Positions 52,501 to 64,000 of a stretch of DNA of 64,000 bases are shown here, one piece after another. Source of the DNA: Saxidomus purpurata (Eukaryota; Mollusca; Bivalvia; Venerida; Veneridae); contig JAFMSR010000035.1 in the NCBI GenBank assembly GCA_022818135.1, forward strand, positions 590,776 to 654,775. The letters are read 5' to 3'. Within the stretch, counting starts at the first letter, position 1. Every line of letters starts with the position of its first letter. The notes under the pieces are model-generated. The model was not told the DNA's origin and did no database searches. It was given only the letters and a program-made list of their open reading frames with translations. A program made the translations under genes and the position numbers.

Positions 52501-55500
52501 TATTTATGACTCTATACAGTTAAAACAGGACTTTGAAGTTTTCTTTACCAATGGGACAATGTTTAGCATAGCAGATGAGGAATTCATCAAAACCTACAGC
52601 AGATTGAAGTTTATCACATATACAGCTTCACAAACTGTTTATTACACACCCATTTCATGTAATATCCTTAAGGTGCCGTGTATATTTCCAACTGCTATAT
52701 ATTGACTGTTTGGTGACACACTCATCACAGTATACGACCCAAAGGACTCATCTGACATCAGGCAAGTACACTCTTCTGTGACCTGGTTATACAGCATCAG
52801 TTTTCTGTAACAGGAGCAAACAACTGCTAACAAGGTGTTTAATACTCCCAAATACATGAGTTCCCTGCCTTTATGCACAATTTTCTTTAGTTTGTATTGG
52901 TATTTCAGAACATGAACTTAAACAAACCGTGTTTTATGTAGATATCTGATCAGCTCTATTCTTGTTTTCAATAAATGATTGAAGGTTTTATAACAGATAG
53001 GGAAAAATCTTCATGTATAAATAGTCTTTGATCAAATTATATTGGACAAAAATAATGTTAACAACATTTTAGAACAAATTTTAATAATATTCATGCACTT
53101 CATTTTTCAGCAATTTCATTAGCTGTAAGAGAAAGACCTATGTTTACCCTAAATTGCCACCGATCTCTAACAATGACCTCAACCTTGAACTGAGCTGTCA
53201 ACCTTGAACTGAGCTGTCAACCTTGAACTGAGCTGTCAACCTTGAACTGAGCTGAGATCATCATCCGAGTGATTCTTAGCTTGATAGGCATTTGTGGCAA
53301 GTTTTCTCAAACCCATTAACACAACAACAATTTTATTCTACACTATTTGTGTTATATGTTTTCTCTAGTGGTCTGTACCTACCCCATATTTGTTATTGCT
53401 ATTATCCTTCCTGTATCCAGCAACATTGTATTTCTAGGGAAGTCTTCATGACTAAGCTGAAATTATATACATGTATTCAACATCACCCATCTTACCCTGT
53501 GAATAAAACTGTGCAACACACCAAAAGTCCATCCCTGTGTCACGGACTTTTATATTTTTCTGACATTTGCTGTTTAAGCAATACTTCAAATTTAATTTTC
53601 TTCGTAAGAACTATCTACTTATCTTGGTATCTCTAAGCGATAACAGGTCATTCTGAATTTTAAGCAAAATGGGATGTTTTCATTTTAAAACTAAGATTTA
53701 AAATATTATTGGACTAAACCATTTTCATGTTTACATACCAAACGGAAGGTCCACTTTTTCTGAGTGGGACATTGACCTGAGAAGATGGGTTTAAATCAAA
53801 TCAGTAAAATCTGATTGAGGCTCCACCCCATTTTGACTGTAAAAACTAGTACGAATCCCAGGACATATTCAAACTTAGTTACGATAAGTTGCAAAGAACA
53901 TTAGTATATAATCAGTATAAAATAATTAAGAAATAATCTATGGCTTGGAGTGCTTTATCGAAATTGAAGCATTCCCCGGAGGTGATGTGCCTGGCGGAAT
54001 AATTCACGAGGGCGAAGCCCGAGTGAGTTATTACGCAGGCACATTACCGACGGGAAATGCTTCAATTTCGATAAAGCACTCCAAGACATAGATTATTTCG
54101 ATTCTTAGAAGCCGATTTTTTGAAAACTATCGTAACTACTACGGACCTTTTTCAGTTCAGGCGGTAATGTGTAAAACAGCATAAATAGTAGCTGTTGGAA
54201 TTCACTCCCCTATTCGGGCAACCATTCAAGATATCAATTATAACTATATTATACAAACTTATTTTAGTTTAATCATCTAATACATAAAATATAAAAAGAA
54301 ATACCTGACTGACATTATGCAGAAGACGTCAGATTCGGAACCTAACAAAGCAGCAAATCGATATAAATGCGTACCGTTAATTTGAACTGTACAACGTTTT
54401 AACGTGGAGTAATGACGTCAGTGTGATGACGTCAACGTTTTCATTCATTGTTTTGTCTCCCGGAATCAAAACATTGTATGACGTCAATCCTGAATTTTCT
54501 TAGCCTTTTTAAAGGAAAACAAGGTGAAGGTATTCTAAGGCTTACTTGACGCAATCAAAAATAATATTTAGGTTCTTAAACACAACTATTTCATGAGCCT
54601 GATGTATTTATACAGATATTATTTCTATTTCTATAATTTATTTTCTGCGAGGGAGTAAATTAGAAAAGTCGGAAGGAGCTACTTCCTTGTCCGAAACTCC
54701 GCCTTCTTTTCCGAGTGCTTTAATCATATTAATGCACTCGAATTGACTATAGAAATATACCGTAGGCATATTAGAATTATGCTTAAAATCAGAACTGAAT
54801 ATTCAAAATGTAATTAAATACTTTACCTTCAAGTCCAAACATCTTGTCTGAGAACTCTTGTTTTCAAGTTCTTGTTGCTGAAGTTGCCACAATCTGATGG
54901 AGTTATCTCCCCCACCAGTGATTACACAATTCTCTCCCTTGTCTACACACATGCTCCATATACTCTTTCCTTTGTGACCTTTAAACTTTTTCAGTACTGT
55001 TCCATCATATGACCATAAACAGCAAGTAGAATCCTGTAAAACATGTTTCATTTATTTAGGAAAAATGTTAAAATCCGCCATTCAAAGGTATCTTGACAGT
55101 TTTCTGATGTGCTTTGAATATTTAGATTTAAAATGGCCTTGCTCAAAGCTTAAACAGTGGCATAATTTTAACTCTCATCTAAAGTGGCAAATAATTCTGC
55201 CATAGTGACCAGTGCAGATCATGATCAGCCTTCACATATAAACTTTTTGCTATCTAGTTCATAAATTTTCACTGAGCATCCCTTTGAATGAATAATGGAA
55301 CTGTCCAAATTTATAAATGGACAAGTTCATCTTTAAACTTTAGCAGGGTTAGGCTTCATAATGATAGCTTATTCTTCCAAGTCTTAGATTTCTTCGCCCT
55401 TTGTTGAGGCATTAATTGCTATTTCTCAACTCATGTAAATATAACCATCTACACAAAACTGTTCATTTGTTTGATCATAAGTCGCTACCATATCACCAGT

Positions 55501-58500
55501 GGTAACTCTAAATGTGCACTGTAGTTCTTTTAAATCCTGCAAGTACTATAATAAATAAAATGTAAATTATACCCAGGAATATATCACATATAAAAACTTA
55601 AGTTAAGCTTGTGATAAATTTCTGACAAAGGCAAATCCAGAAGGGGTCAGAAACCTCACACTGGAGAAGGGGTTTTAGTGCCCACATCCCTACAAAATAT
55701 TTCAAGGAAGCAGGTATTTGGTTAACTAAGTTGAACAGACATCATGACGACCTGTAGACGTTACAGCTGCTATTTGTTTCGTAACCCTTACTTTTGGAAA
55801 TGGACTTGTTTATCTTTCAGTTTAAGCAGTACTTCTGATTGTTCAAAGTGGGTGCATAGAGAAAATTTACTAATGAGAAGCAAACAGTGTTGATTATGAT
55901 CTATACTGGTTGGAAAGACAGAATCACTTAGTGCCGGTTAAATGCTGCGATGTGTAAGACAGCCATATCTCAACTAGTCATCATTAATATGTACCTCTCC
56001 AATGCTAACAATGCTTGCAGACAGGAGTCTCACGTCCCATACCCTTGCAGAATGTCCATATAACACATGTTGTAGGGAGGTGTCTGCTTTCTCCCAGTCC
56101 TGCAGTGTCGGGTAACTAGTTTCTTGTTGAAAAACAATCTTGTACAGCCTAATACTTCTATCATCGGATACTGAACATATTAGCTGGGTCTCAGGACGGT
56201 AATCAACGGAGAAAATTACACCCTGAAAATACAAGAACATTCCCTGTCAATCCATGAAATATGGATCATCATACAAAAACAATAAACAACATAAAGCTGT
56301 AGTCTCATTTATCTATGAAGGAATAAATAAGCATTGTACTGTTTTGTGTTACTAGTTTTTGTCATTTTCAGCGGTATTTGGCAGGGATGGGTCGAGTACT
56401 GGGGGTTAGTACTTGAGTAAGTACTGAGTAATGGATGCTTAAGGAGTACTTGAGTAAGTACTGAGTACTCACTTTTGTTTGTGTACTCAAGTAAGTACTG
56501 AGTACTACTTAAAGTACTCACAAGTACTTTTTGAGTACAGAATTTTTTATTGTTATATGGTATAAAACTGTCTAAATGTAGACAATGATGGAACACAAAT
56601 AAAAACATGTATGTTATTCAAATTTTATGTAGAATAAATTTGAAAATGCATATTGTGAGTAGACAAAAACTAAAATAACCCAGAAAAATATCATTAAAGA
56701 AATATATGCATAACTATTAGAAAATTGGAAAACAGTCACCAATAAATCCCACTATCAATAGTCTATAGTGACAGGCTGTTGCAACATATCATCATGAGCC
56801 TTACAAATGTGTTGTCTTTTAGCCTGCACCTATCTGGTCTAAAGATCTTACCACCTACACTAAAAAGTATTTATACAACAGCAGACGATGCCCGTATGCC
56901 AACATATTTAGAAGCTTATTTAGCTCTCACATATCCGACTGTTCCATCAAGAATTGCATAGAGTTTCAACACAGTTGATTTTGACAATACAGATACATTC
57001 AAGGTACAGGTTTACAAATGAAACTACAAAGTGGTCTACAAATCTTGAGCATTGAGTTAAGTCTGTCAGCTTGCTTCTGCTAAAACATCATCTATTCACC
57101 AACTTGTGAAAATGAAATCTACCTGTTTGTAAAGGTGATAATACCATAATTGATTGCTATTAGCAAATTACTATAATTAGCATTGTATACATGTATATTA
57201 AGGTGATATCACCTCTGTTTACTCTATGAATACAAAATGTAGGGGATATTGATGTTTTATAAGCTTATTGAATGTTCTGTACATTACAGTTAAGTATTTC
57301 TAACATAACTTTAACTACATTGACTGTGATCATGATTTATTTATAATGCATTAAGGAATAAGTTATTTTAAAACAAGATGTACAAAAGTGGGCAAATTTA
57401 TTTTAATAAGCCTGTCCAATTTTTTGCTAATATGAATTATTTATTGTGGCATTTTGACACATAAGTGTGGAAGTACTCATAGAGTACTTGTAAATATACT
57501 CGTATATAACTTCATTTTGTGGGGGTATAAAAAAAAGATCATTAAGGCTTGTATATTACAACTGTCAGACCAAAATAGAAGTATATATGACTTAAAAATT
57601 AAACAAATGCATACCTGATGGCCAGTTAGCCTGTGGAATGGTTCCACTCTCTGTGAGGAGTTGGCAGTAGACTGTGCACTCCAAATTACAACTTGATTAA
57701 ATACAGTGCCAGCAGCTAAAATGACACAGTCTGGTTTTGATGTCAGAAATTTGGCACAGTATCTAGAAACTGTTAAGAAATATACACAAATTTATTCTGC
57801 AAATTTTCCATTAAATTAAATTAATCATTCAGAGACACTTACCCATGATCAAACCAGTTGATTATGAGAGAAATGTGTACCAATTTACAACTGGGTGAAC
57901 CCAGGTTTTTAGTATTACTGTTTGGCTTCTCAACCTGTCTGAAGTGGGTTGAACAATTAGGACACAGCCCAACTCTACTTGACTGTGAAACACACACACA
58001 CAAAATGGCTCAGTCACTTTGCATGAAGTCTCTTGGTTTGGACAAGTTCATTCTACTTCTGTTCTTTAAAGGATACTGCCACAAATGAAATTGACATCCA
58101 AGTGTATTAAGATTAACTGCCTCAAGCAGTAAGAGAAAAGCTTTTACTAGAGTGATTCTGTCAGAGAGAAAGTCTCTGCATTATAAACAAAAGACAAGAC
58201 AAAATCTTGTTTGCAACCGTAGTAATTCTGTGCAGAAAGTTGCCTACACACATGAACAAGAAATCAACCATATAACCATAGCAAAATAAAGGATACAAAA
58301 TACATTTCTCCTGACAATGAATGCTGTCAATAACACACTGCTTGTCTATGTCATAGGTAACAATAACATTATGTCCCAATGCCAAGCATAGCCATCTATT
58401 TACTGGGTCTCCCTGTTAAAATAATGCAATTATTGTCTCTTTTACAAAGTGGCAAAACTCTACATAATATTATGAGTTTCTTTTCAGAAAAGGCATAACT

Positions 58501-60272
58501 TATAATGTTTTAAGGTTAAATACTAGTCTGTTAGCAATGTGTTACTTCTTTAACTATTTAGCATGCTTTTACCTGTGATATCTCACATTCAAAGTGGTAT
58601 ATTATATTGATTTTCTATGTTATTGGGCACAGATGAAAAATGGAGGCATTATACATGTACAGTTATTGAAAATATAACGATAGGCCATTTTAAATACAAC
58701 CAACTTTATGGGAGCAAACTAAAATGGTACTCTACCTGAAGCCCGGTGACATCCCATATCCAATCAGTAAATTCCAAGAGGTCCCCCACTGGGTTGATGG
58801 TCATACAGTCAAAATCACAATTAAGCAGGCGAAAACATTTCTGACCATATACACAGAAGTATGTTTCTTGTTTCTCATTAAATACTGCAATACATAACAT
58901 ATTTGACCAATCACAGATCTTGTATTATGTAGTAGAATCACATATTCTAAACCTATTTCAATATGTGCCTAAATCAATGAGAAAATTATATTAGAGCTTG
59001 TCTTAATAAAATAAACCTCATTTCTGAAGGGAGGTAACTGTTTTTCAAAGTGGCAGCATGATGAAATTATCTCCCTTCAGTACTGATGCTATGCCTATCT
59101 TGTAATTAAATCACCATGGAATAATGCACTTTAAGAAGCAAGTACTGTTACAAGCAATGCAGCAAGTATTCGTTTATGATTGTAAACAAGGTGATTCTAC
59201 TTACTGCCCCCTCCTTTAAACTTGTTTGAGATTGGTATAAAATACTAACCCGATTTTATACCATGAATAACTCTTGCTGGCAGTACTTCAATTGTAAGCT
59301 GAAGATCACAGTTTGGAATGCAATACACATGAACTTTACTGCCAATACCTGAAATGACAAGAGCAATAATACATGTACCAGACTGCCAATACCTGACAAC
59401 CAGTACCCAGAAGGACAGAATCTACCTATCAATATCAGATAGAAACAAGCAAGTGTGACTTTACTTGACTACCAATACATGTGTATTTTGAATGGACAGA
59501 CAACTATTTACTGCTGTAATTTCCAGGCTCGATTGAGTGGCTGTATATGAAAATAAGTATCCTGCAAATTTCATCTACTTTTCTATAAATTACGTTTTTT
59601 TCTCTACAAATTAAATTTCACACTACTGACTTAGTGGGTTAAACAATTCTTTTCACCTGGGACGAATATATATATATATATTATTGCTCCAGTTTTCACT
59701 GAGAACTACTTCTGCATTTTTATGAAACCTTTTTCTTTCCTTTCTTCAATGTGCACTATAGGAGGACCCTACATTTAAAAAATAGTTACACAGTACAAAA
59801 CAGTATGTTTTACTTTAAGCAATATAAAGCACAAATAAGCTAAAATTAACAGGTAAATTAAAACAGAAGTATGAAAATAAAGCATTTGTACTGAAGCACT
59901 GGCATTTCAAATAAAAATAAAAAGCACAGAACACAAAACCAAGCTAGGATAAAAACTGTGTGACGCCTGCTGATCTTGACTTTGTAAAGGTAAGATACTG
60001 GTGAGACAATACAACACAATCTGCGTACATAAGAAATAGTTTAAGATAAATATCATCACTATTGATTCAGAATGAACCAGAATACAAGGATTCCCAAAAT
60101 TCAAGGAAAACTAAACTACACAAAAATGTATATGAGTTATAGCTTGTTTACAGTTCTCACCTGCAAGTACATTATTGCCATGACAACAAAGAGCTGTTAC
60201 TGGTCCAGTATGGTACACAGACGATAAATGCATTTTCTGATCTTCCATCACAGTTTCACATATGTGTACATC
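49547..60272 (-). CDS. WDR6: WDR6-like WD40 protein, 5' part (13 exons), 3' end missing
   Basis: Known WDR6 binds FTSJ1 for 2'-O-methylation of the tRNA anticodon loop. Exons from N to C, all with matching phases: 60161-60272, 59250-59348, 58736-58884, 58297-58412, 57615-57762, 55995-56222, 54827-55033, 53739-53776, 52650-52864, 52215-52339, 50626-50808, 50157-50318, 49547-49623. Recognisable blocks include GPVTALCCHGNNVLAG, DWIWDVTGL, RWLCLALGHN, AAGTVFNQVVIW, TGHQGVIFSVDY, SVSDDRSIRLYK, GHSARVWDVRLL, VITGGGDNSIRLWQL, FVLPPSKHRWVSA and HGKAGVT. These match the order in vertebrate WDR6. The start is uncertain: an ATG at 60246-60248 gives about 611 visible residues, and an in-frame ATG before the exon acceptor or a further 5' exon is possible. 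The last exon ends at a splice donor, so roughly 470 residues of the usual protein (about 1120 in human) are missing at the gap. The introns hold a hAT relic, a hairpin element and a tandem-core element. Confidence 0.9.
50876..51885. mobile_element. Tandem-core element, about five 165-bp units, in WDR6 intron 10
   Basis: Units are anchored on CATGATGGTAAACAAGTAT-like words near 51040, 51202, 51367, 51532 and 51703 (spacing 162-171 bp). Each also carries AAGTCAAAAAGGGCCATAAT-like and CCTTGACAGAGTTA-like words. The array is flanked by GAGCTGTCAGTAGGACAGC on the left and by GGCGAGTAGGATAGCTCC plus two GCTCGAC/GTCGAGC words on the right. Non-autonomous elements with a central ~160-bp tandem core are known from bivalves (pearl-like, Helentron-related); assigning this one to them is inference. 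No coding sequence is seen. Confidence 0.7.
53181..53255 (+). repeat. 19-bp tandem repeat, about 4 copies
   Basis: Four nearly perfect units of AACCTTGAACTGAGCTGTC lie in the WDR6 intron between 52865 and 53738. The rest of that intron is AT-rich and without features. Confidence 0.85.
53930..54100. mobile_element. 171-bp near-perfect hairpin in WDR6 intron
   Basis: The outer arms of about 47 bp (GGAGTGCTTTATCGAAATTG on the left and its complement on the right) are joined by inner pairing segments GTGATGTGCCTG with CAGGCACATTAC, GAATAATTCAC with GTGAGTTATTA, and GGGC with GCCC. Almost the whole element is self-complementary. It is non-coding, probably a MITE. The intron continues to 54826 with AT-rich sequence and no clear gene. 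Confidence 0.8.
56382..57525 (-). pseudogene. hAT transposon relic with decayed transposase C-terminus in WDR6 intron
   Basis: The left end, CAGGGATGGGTCGAGTACT at 56382, is followed by repeated GAGTACTTGAGTAAGTACT words to about 56555, resembling ends of Tol2-like hAT elements. On the - strand at about 56789-56935 a translation resembles the hAT C-terminal dimerisation domain: SKYVGIRASSAVV, a stop, then ILFSVGGKIFRPDRCRL and KDNTFVRLMM. At least two in-frame stops show it is dead. The right end is uncertain; GAAGTACTCATAGAGTACTTG at about 57471 may be part of it. The rest of the intron is AT-rich. Confidence 0.6.
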
Positions 60273-60344
60273 CTGTAAAATACAATTTCTACAGAACAAT
60301 TTAATTGAAATAGTATATCAACTTAATAATCAAGCTTTTTTACC

Positions 60345-61760
60345 AAGCAAGAGGGCATAAATGGCCCTATATTGCTCATCCGAGAACTGCTTATGACCCA
60401 ATGTGACCAAAATTTAACCTTAAACTATATAATCATTCACACAAATATTACTGTTTGACAAGACAAACATTCTGACCAATTTACATGATAGTTGGCTATA
60501 AAAAGTAGCTTTAAGCAAGATTTTCCTTGGGACTGACCTGGTGATCTAGTTTTTAATCCCAGGTGTAACCAACAAACACTCTGACCAAATTTCATGAGAA
60601 ATGTATATCAAATGTGGACTTTTAATTTGGTTTGTTCTGGTGACCTAGTTTTTGATCCAAACTACCCCAGTTTTAAACCAGACAGTCATTTGAACAAACA
60701 TTTTGACCAATTTTCATGAAGATTGGATATCAAATGTAGCCTCTAGAGTATCAATAAGGTTTCTCTTTTATGTGACCTAGTTTTTGATCCCATGTGACCA
60801 AGATTTTTGAACTAGATATTATTGAAGAAAACATTCTGACCAATTTCATGATGATAAGGTTCTTAATAAGTCTTTGATGGCATATCCTTCGTACAGCCGG
60901 CATATTTTGTTACACACCCGACAGACACACATGTGTTTTTGTAAACACTGTACATCATGTTATGCTACTTTCAGTTTAATGCATGACTGTGTTGTATTGT
61001 ATACGTCAGCAAACAGACCGAGCTGTAACATGAAAGTAGTTTTCAATATTCAGGAGCTGTTGGCATAGCCTCAAATTCATACAGACAAAACGTGCTCCAT
61101 AATGGTAGCTGTCTCTTCTGTGGAAGGCCAAACATGTCTTAACCCGCGTATATGGTTTATTTACGTTACGTTATGGATGTTGAAAGAATATACAATGTTT
61201 TTGTATGATTTGACCAGGTAACCTAGTTTTTAACAGATGTCAGATATTCAACCTTAACCTAAATTTCATCAAGACAATCATTCTGACCAAGTTTCAGAAA
61301 GATTCAGTGAAAAGTTCAGCCTCTATTGCATACACAATGTTTTTCTATGATTTGACTGGTGACCTATATTTTAACCACAGATGACCAATAGTCGAACTCG
61401 AACTCCACCTACATTTCATCAAGTCAATCATTCTGACCATATTTCATGAAGTTTAAATGAAAAACGCAGAGCAGATTCAATCGCATACACAATGTTTGTC
61501 TGTGATTTGACCAGGTTACATAGTTTTTTACCTAAGATGACCCATATTCCAACTTGTCCTAGATTTCATCCAGACACTCATTCTGACCAATTTTTATGAA
61601 GATCTAAAGAAAAATGCAACCTTGTGAACTAGTTTTTAACCCAAGGTGACGCAGACTCATACTTGACCTAGATTTCATCAAGACAATCATCCCGAGTTTC
61701 ATGAAGATCCAGTGAAAATGCTGCCTCTATTGCTTACACAAGGTTAAGTGTGAACAGATG
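60345..61760. repeat. Degenerate tandem repeat family, about 8 units, interrupted, upstream of WDR6
   Basis: Units are anchored on CATTCTGACCAATTTCATGA-like words near 60470, 60578, 60700, 60833, 61279, 61429, 61580 and 61687. Each also carries GTGACCTAGTTTTTGATCCC-like words. Spacing is 108-150 bp except across 60865-61190, where unrelated sequence interrupts the array. It resembles a dispersed mollusc repeat; the family is not named here. From 61760 to 62502 I see no exon with confidence, though a 5' exon of WDR6 could lie here. Confidence 0.65.
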
Positions 61761-62502
61761 GATGACAGACAGACAGTTGAAATCACCAGGCTATCACAAT
61801 AGCTCAGTATTTCAGGCAGGCTGGCAGGCAGACAGTCGGCAGGTCACTTACTAAAAATTAGCAGTTGTGTAGCTATTCTTTTGTCTCTCTATTGTTCATT
61901 TTAGCCATATTAGCCAAAAAATAGCCACATAAATGACATAAAAGAGAAATTACTGTTTCCTTTTGTTGCCATAGACATTTAATCCCCACAAAGGCTCAGG
62001 CGGATGGACATTTGTGGTTTAAGCCAGAATACAAACAAATCTTCTGCAGTTCAGTTTTATCTAAGCATACAGGAAAAATCCACATGCAGTTTCTGTACTG
62101 GCAATTCACCTGGGTAGGAACAGACGGACGGTCGGACAGACAGATTGATAGCTGGTACTTGTAAACAACTCTAAAGAAGTGGACCTGCGGCTGTCGACAG
62201 GTGGAAATATAGCCTAATTAATTTGGCGTTTCAGTGAGACCCCTTTCACAGATCTGATATCTTATAACTGTCACACCTCTACGGACAACTGTAAAATGCC
62301 AACCTGTAAAATCGGTCTGCCTTCGAAGTGGAAATAGCGAGACTAGTGGAAAAAGTGAGACCGACAATTCGCTGGCTTGGTGCCAAGCAGTAAAGGACAG
62401 TGTCGAGAAGATAGCGGGAAGCTGCCTGATTCTGGAAAAGGGATGTACAACTGAATATCCCGTTTGTCACAAAATACCCTATGTAGGTTTATGAAGTGCT
62501 CA

Positions 62503-62963
62503 AGGTATGAGACGCCTAAATACATTTCCATAGACTTACATTATAAGGGTTTCTTCCGGTGCGACTACCCAAAATCTCACCGACTGCTGAAATGAACTTT
62601 ATTTTGTAGAATCATCCTAGTCCCACATAAAAATAACAAAATTTATACATGTGATCCAATACTTTATGCCAGTAATTTGGAGCTCAATGACACCACCCCC
62701 AATTTTGTGGCAGTTTTAGTGGTCACCGACCAAATATGTCAGTATTTTCAAATACCAAATATTTTGATTATAATTTATATCCAGATTTTTCTCTTCATAT
62801 TTCATTTGTGATCTATCATGCAGCGATTATTTCAAACTAATTTTTCTTGTATGCATCCACTTAGTTTCAGCCAATCAGCAATCAAACACATAGTGTAGGT
62901 CCGCATGTTCCCTAGACAAAATAACCTGCTTCCGCTTTTCACCGATTTAGGGGTCTCATACCT
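62503..62963 (-). mobile_element. 461-bp inverted-repeat element, copy B
   Basis: The inverted counterpart of copy A at 47283-47743, with the same length and terminal repeats AGGTATGAGAC(C/G)CCTAAAT. The flanks are unrelated to those of copy A. It lies upstream of WDR6. The following stretch, 62964-63882, is AT-rich with only short open frames and no supported gene. Confidence 0.8.
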
Positions 62964-63882
62964 AAAGACTGAAACGATTGCTTTTGTACGCACTTAGAAC
63001 TCTTTCAAATAATAAAATAATAATTGCTGAACCAAAGTATAGCTTTGATTTAATCTACATAGCATCACGATGCAGAATATACCTCCATATTGATGACCAG
63101 GTCGAGACGATTTCGTGTACTGTTGCTGAGCTTTAAAATAATTTGTCAAATTGCTTCAATATCAGTTGTCATATCTGTAGTCTTTTCTTTTCAGAGTCGA
63201 AAATGTGAGTGGACAGGGAGCAGAGTGTCTATTAAAAATATATGTGTTTATTTGGTTGATACATCATATACTCTTCTTGCAATGGCATGTTATGTTACCC
63301 CACCCCTTCCAAAAAAATGAAATTTTGAAGAAATTTTGCCTTATTTATCACAAAATAGTGTTCTAAAAAGCAGGATGGTATCAAAATTTACATCAAAACG
63401 TACAAAAGAATTAAGGCTGTACATACGCACACCGTACAAACACGCTTGTTCAGTAAAAAACCCCAAATTAAACATCTAGATGGACGTTCAGGGTGCCCAA
63501 AATTAAGAGTAATCTGCGTAGTATTTGAATTTCTAACACATGTACCATGAATTGTAAAGAACCGAATGCTTCTTAAGTGCCACTTTTTCATTAAAATATG
63601 AATTGTCACGGCTATGCATGAAATTTCAATTGAAATAGACGATAACTGACGCGATGCATCCCTCTGAGGCCAAAAAAGCGTATTTTTGTACACCATTTTA
63701 GAGTAATATTTGTATTTCTGAGACCGAAATTGCAAATGCGACAAGAAATGATGCATATTTAACAAAATTCGTATTTAATGTAATGAAAAGCAACAAATTA
63801 GCTACAAAAACTGAGCAGATTTTCTCAAAAATTGGTTTTTAAGGCATTTTTGTAATTAAAGGGAGGTAATTCAAAATCTATA

Positions 63883-64000
63883 TTGCCCTTCCCTATGCGT
63901 TCCGGACTATGTTGTCGCATTTTGTGATAAGAATTACGTCGATTTTTGTGAAATTACAATGCTAGCACTGTTTCCACGCAATTTCATGGCGACTAGATCT
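63883..64000 (-). repeat. 118-bp inverted copy of the sequence before gap 2
   Basis: Reverse complement of 48383-48500 with one mismatch seen; it reaches the window edge, so the match may continue. It includes TTGCCCTTCCCTATGCGTTC at its left end. Confidence 0.85.

Noticed and set aside
63090..63765. Open frames of 76 and 125 codons upstream of WDR6
   Set aside because: Composition is AT-driven with no recognisable domain, splice support or homology; treated as chance.

Overview
This window looks like nuclear DNA of an invertebrate animal, most likely a bivalve mollusc. It is AT-rich, genes are split into many short exons with GT-AG introns, and the introns and flanks hold tRNA-derived SINEs, fold-back elements, and two tandem-core repeat families of a kind I know from bivalve genomes (the species is inference). 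No prokaryotic features are present.

Layout. (1) 1-9437, + strand: 16 exons from the middle of SNRNP200, the Brr2 helicase of the U5 snRNP. They are cut off at the left edge and, inside an exon, by a 500-N gap. (2) 9938-11555, + strand: the last three exons of a gene for an EF-hand protein, followed by a 44-bp minisatellite and a poly(A) signal. (3) 13304-46683, - strand: a complete SNRNP200 gene of 40 coding exons (about 2147 residues). Its frame is open across every junction except for one missing base in the last exon. Region 1-9437 is the reverse complement of about 20380-30243 of this gene, with the same exon lengths and only scattered intron differences, so it is best read as the second haplotype left in the assembly in inverted order. 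(4) 46684-48500: SNRNP200 promoter and flank, ending in a second 500-N gap. (5) 49547-60272, - strand: 13 exons of WDR6, a WD40 protein known as a partner of the tRNA 2'-O-methyltransferase FTSJ1. The visible part is roughly the N-terminal 611 residues; the C-terminal exons are missing at the gap. (6) 60300-64000: WDR6 upstream region with repeats. Its last 118 bases are the reverse complement of the 118 bases just before the second gap, so the contig order or orientation here is doubtful.

The two recognised genes are conserved housekeeping genes, one for pre-mRNA splicing and one for tRNA modification; nothing suggests they work together. The mobile DNA is more unusual. There are two copies of a roughly 61-67 bp retroposon-like insert, each inside perfect 13- or 15-bp target duplications, with a hairpin whose pairing is conserved although the loop differs. 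A roughly 5.9-kb element with CG-rich subterminal repeats lies in the largest SNRNP200 intron. There is also a pair of apparently identical 461-bp inverted-repeat elements, a fold-back/VNTR insertion present in only one haplotype copy, and a 171-bp almost fully self-complementary hairpin in WDR6. I found no operon, CRISPR array, phage or defence system.
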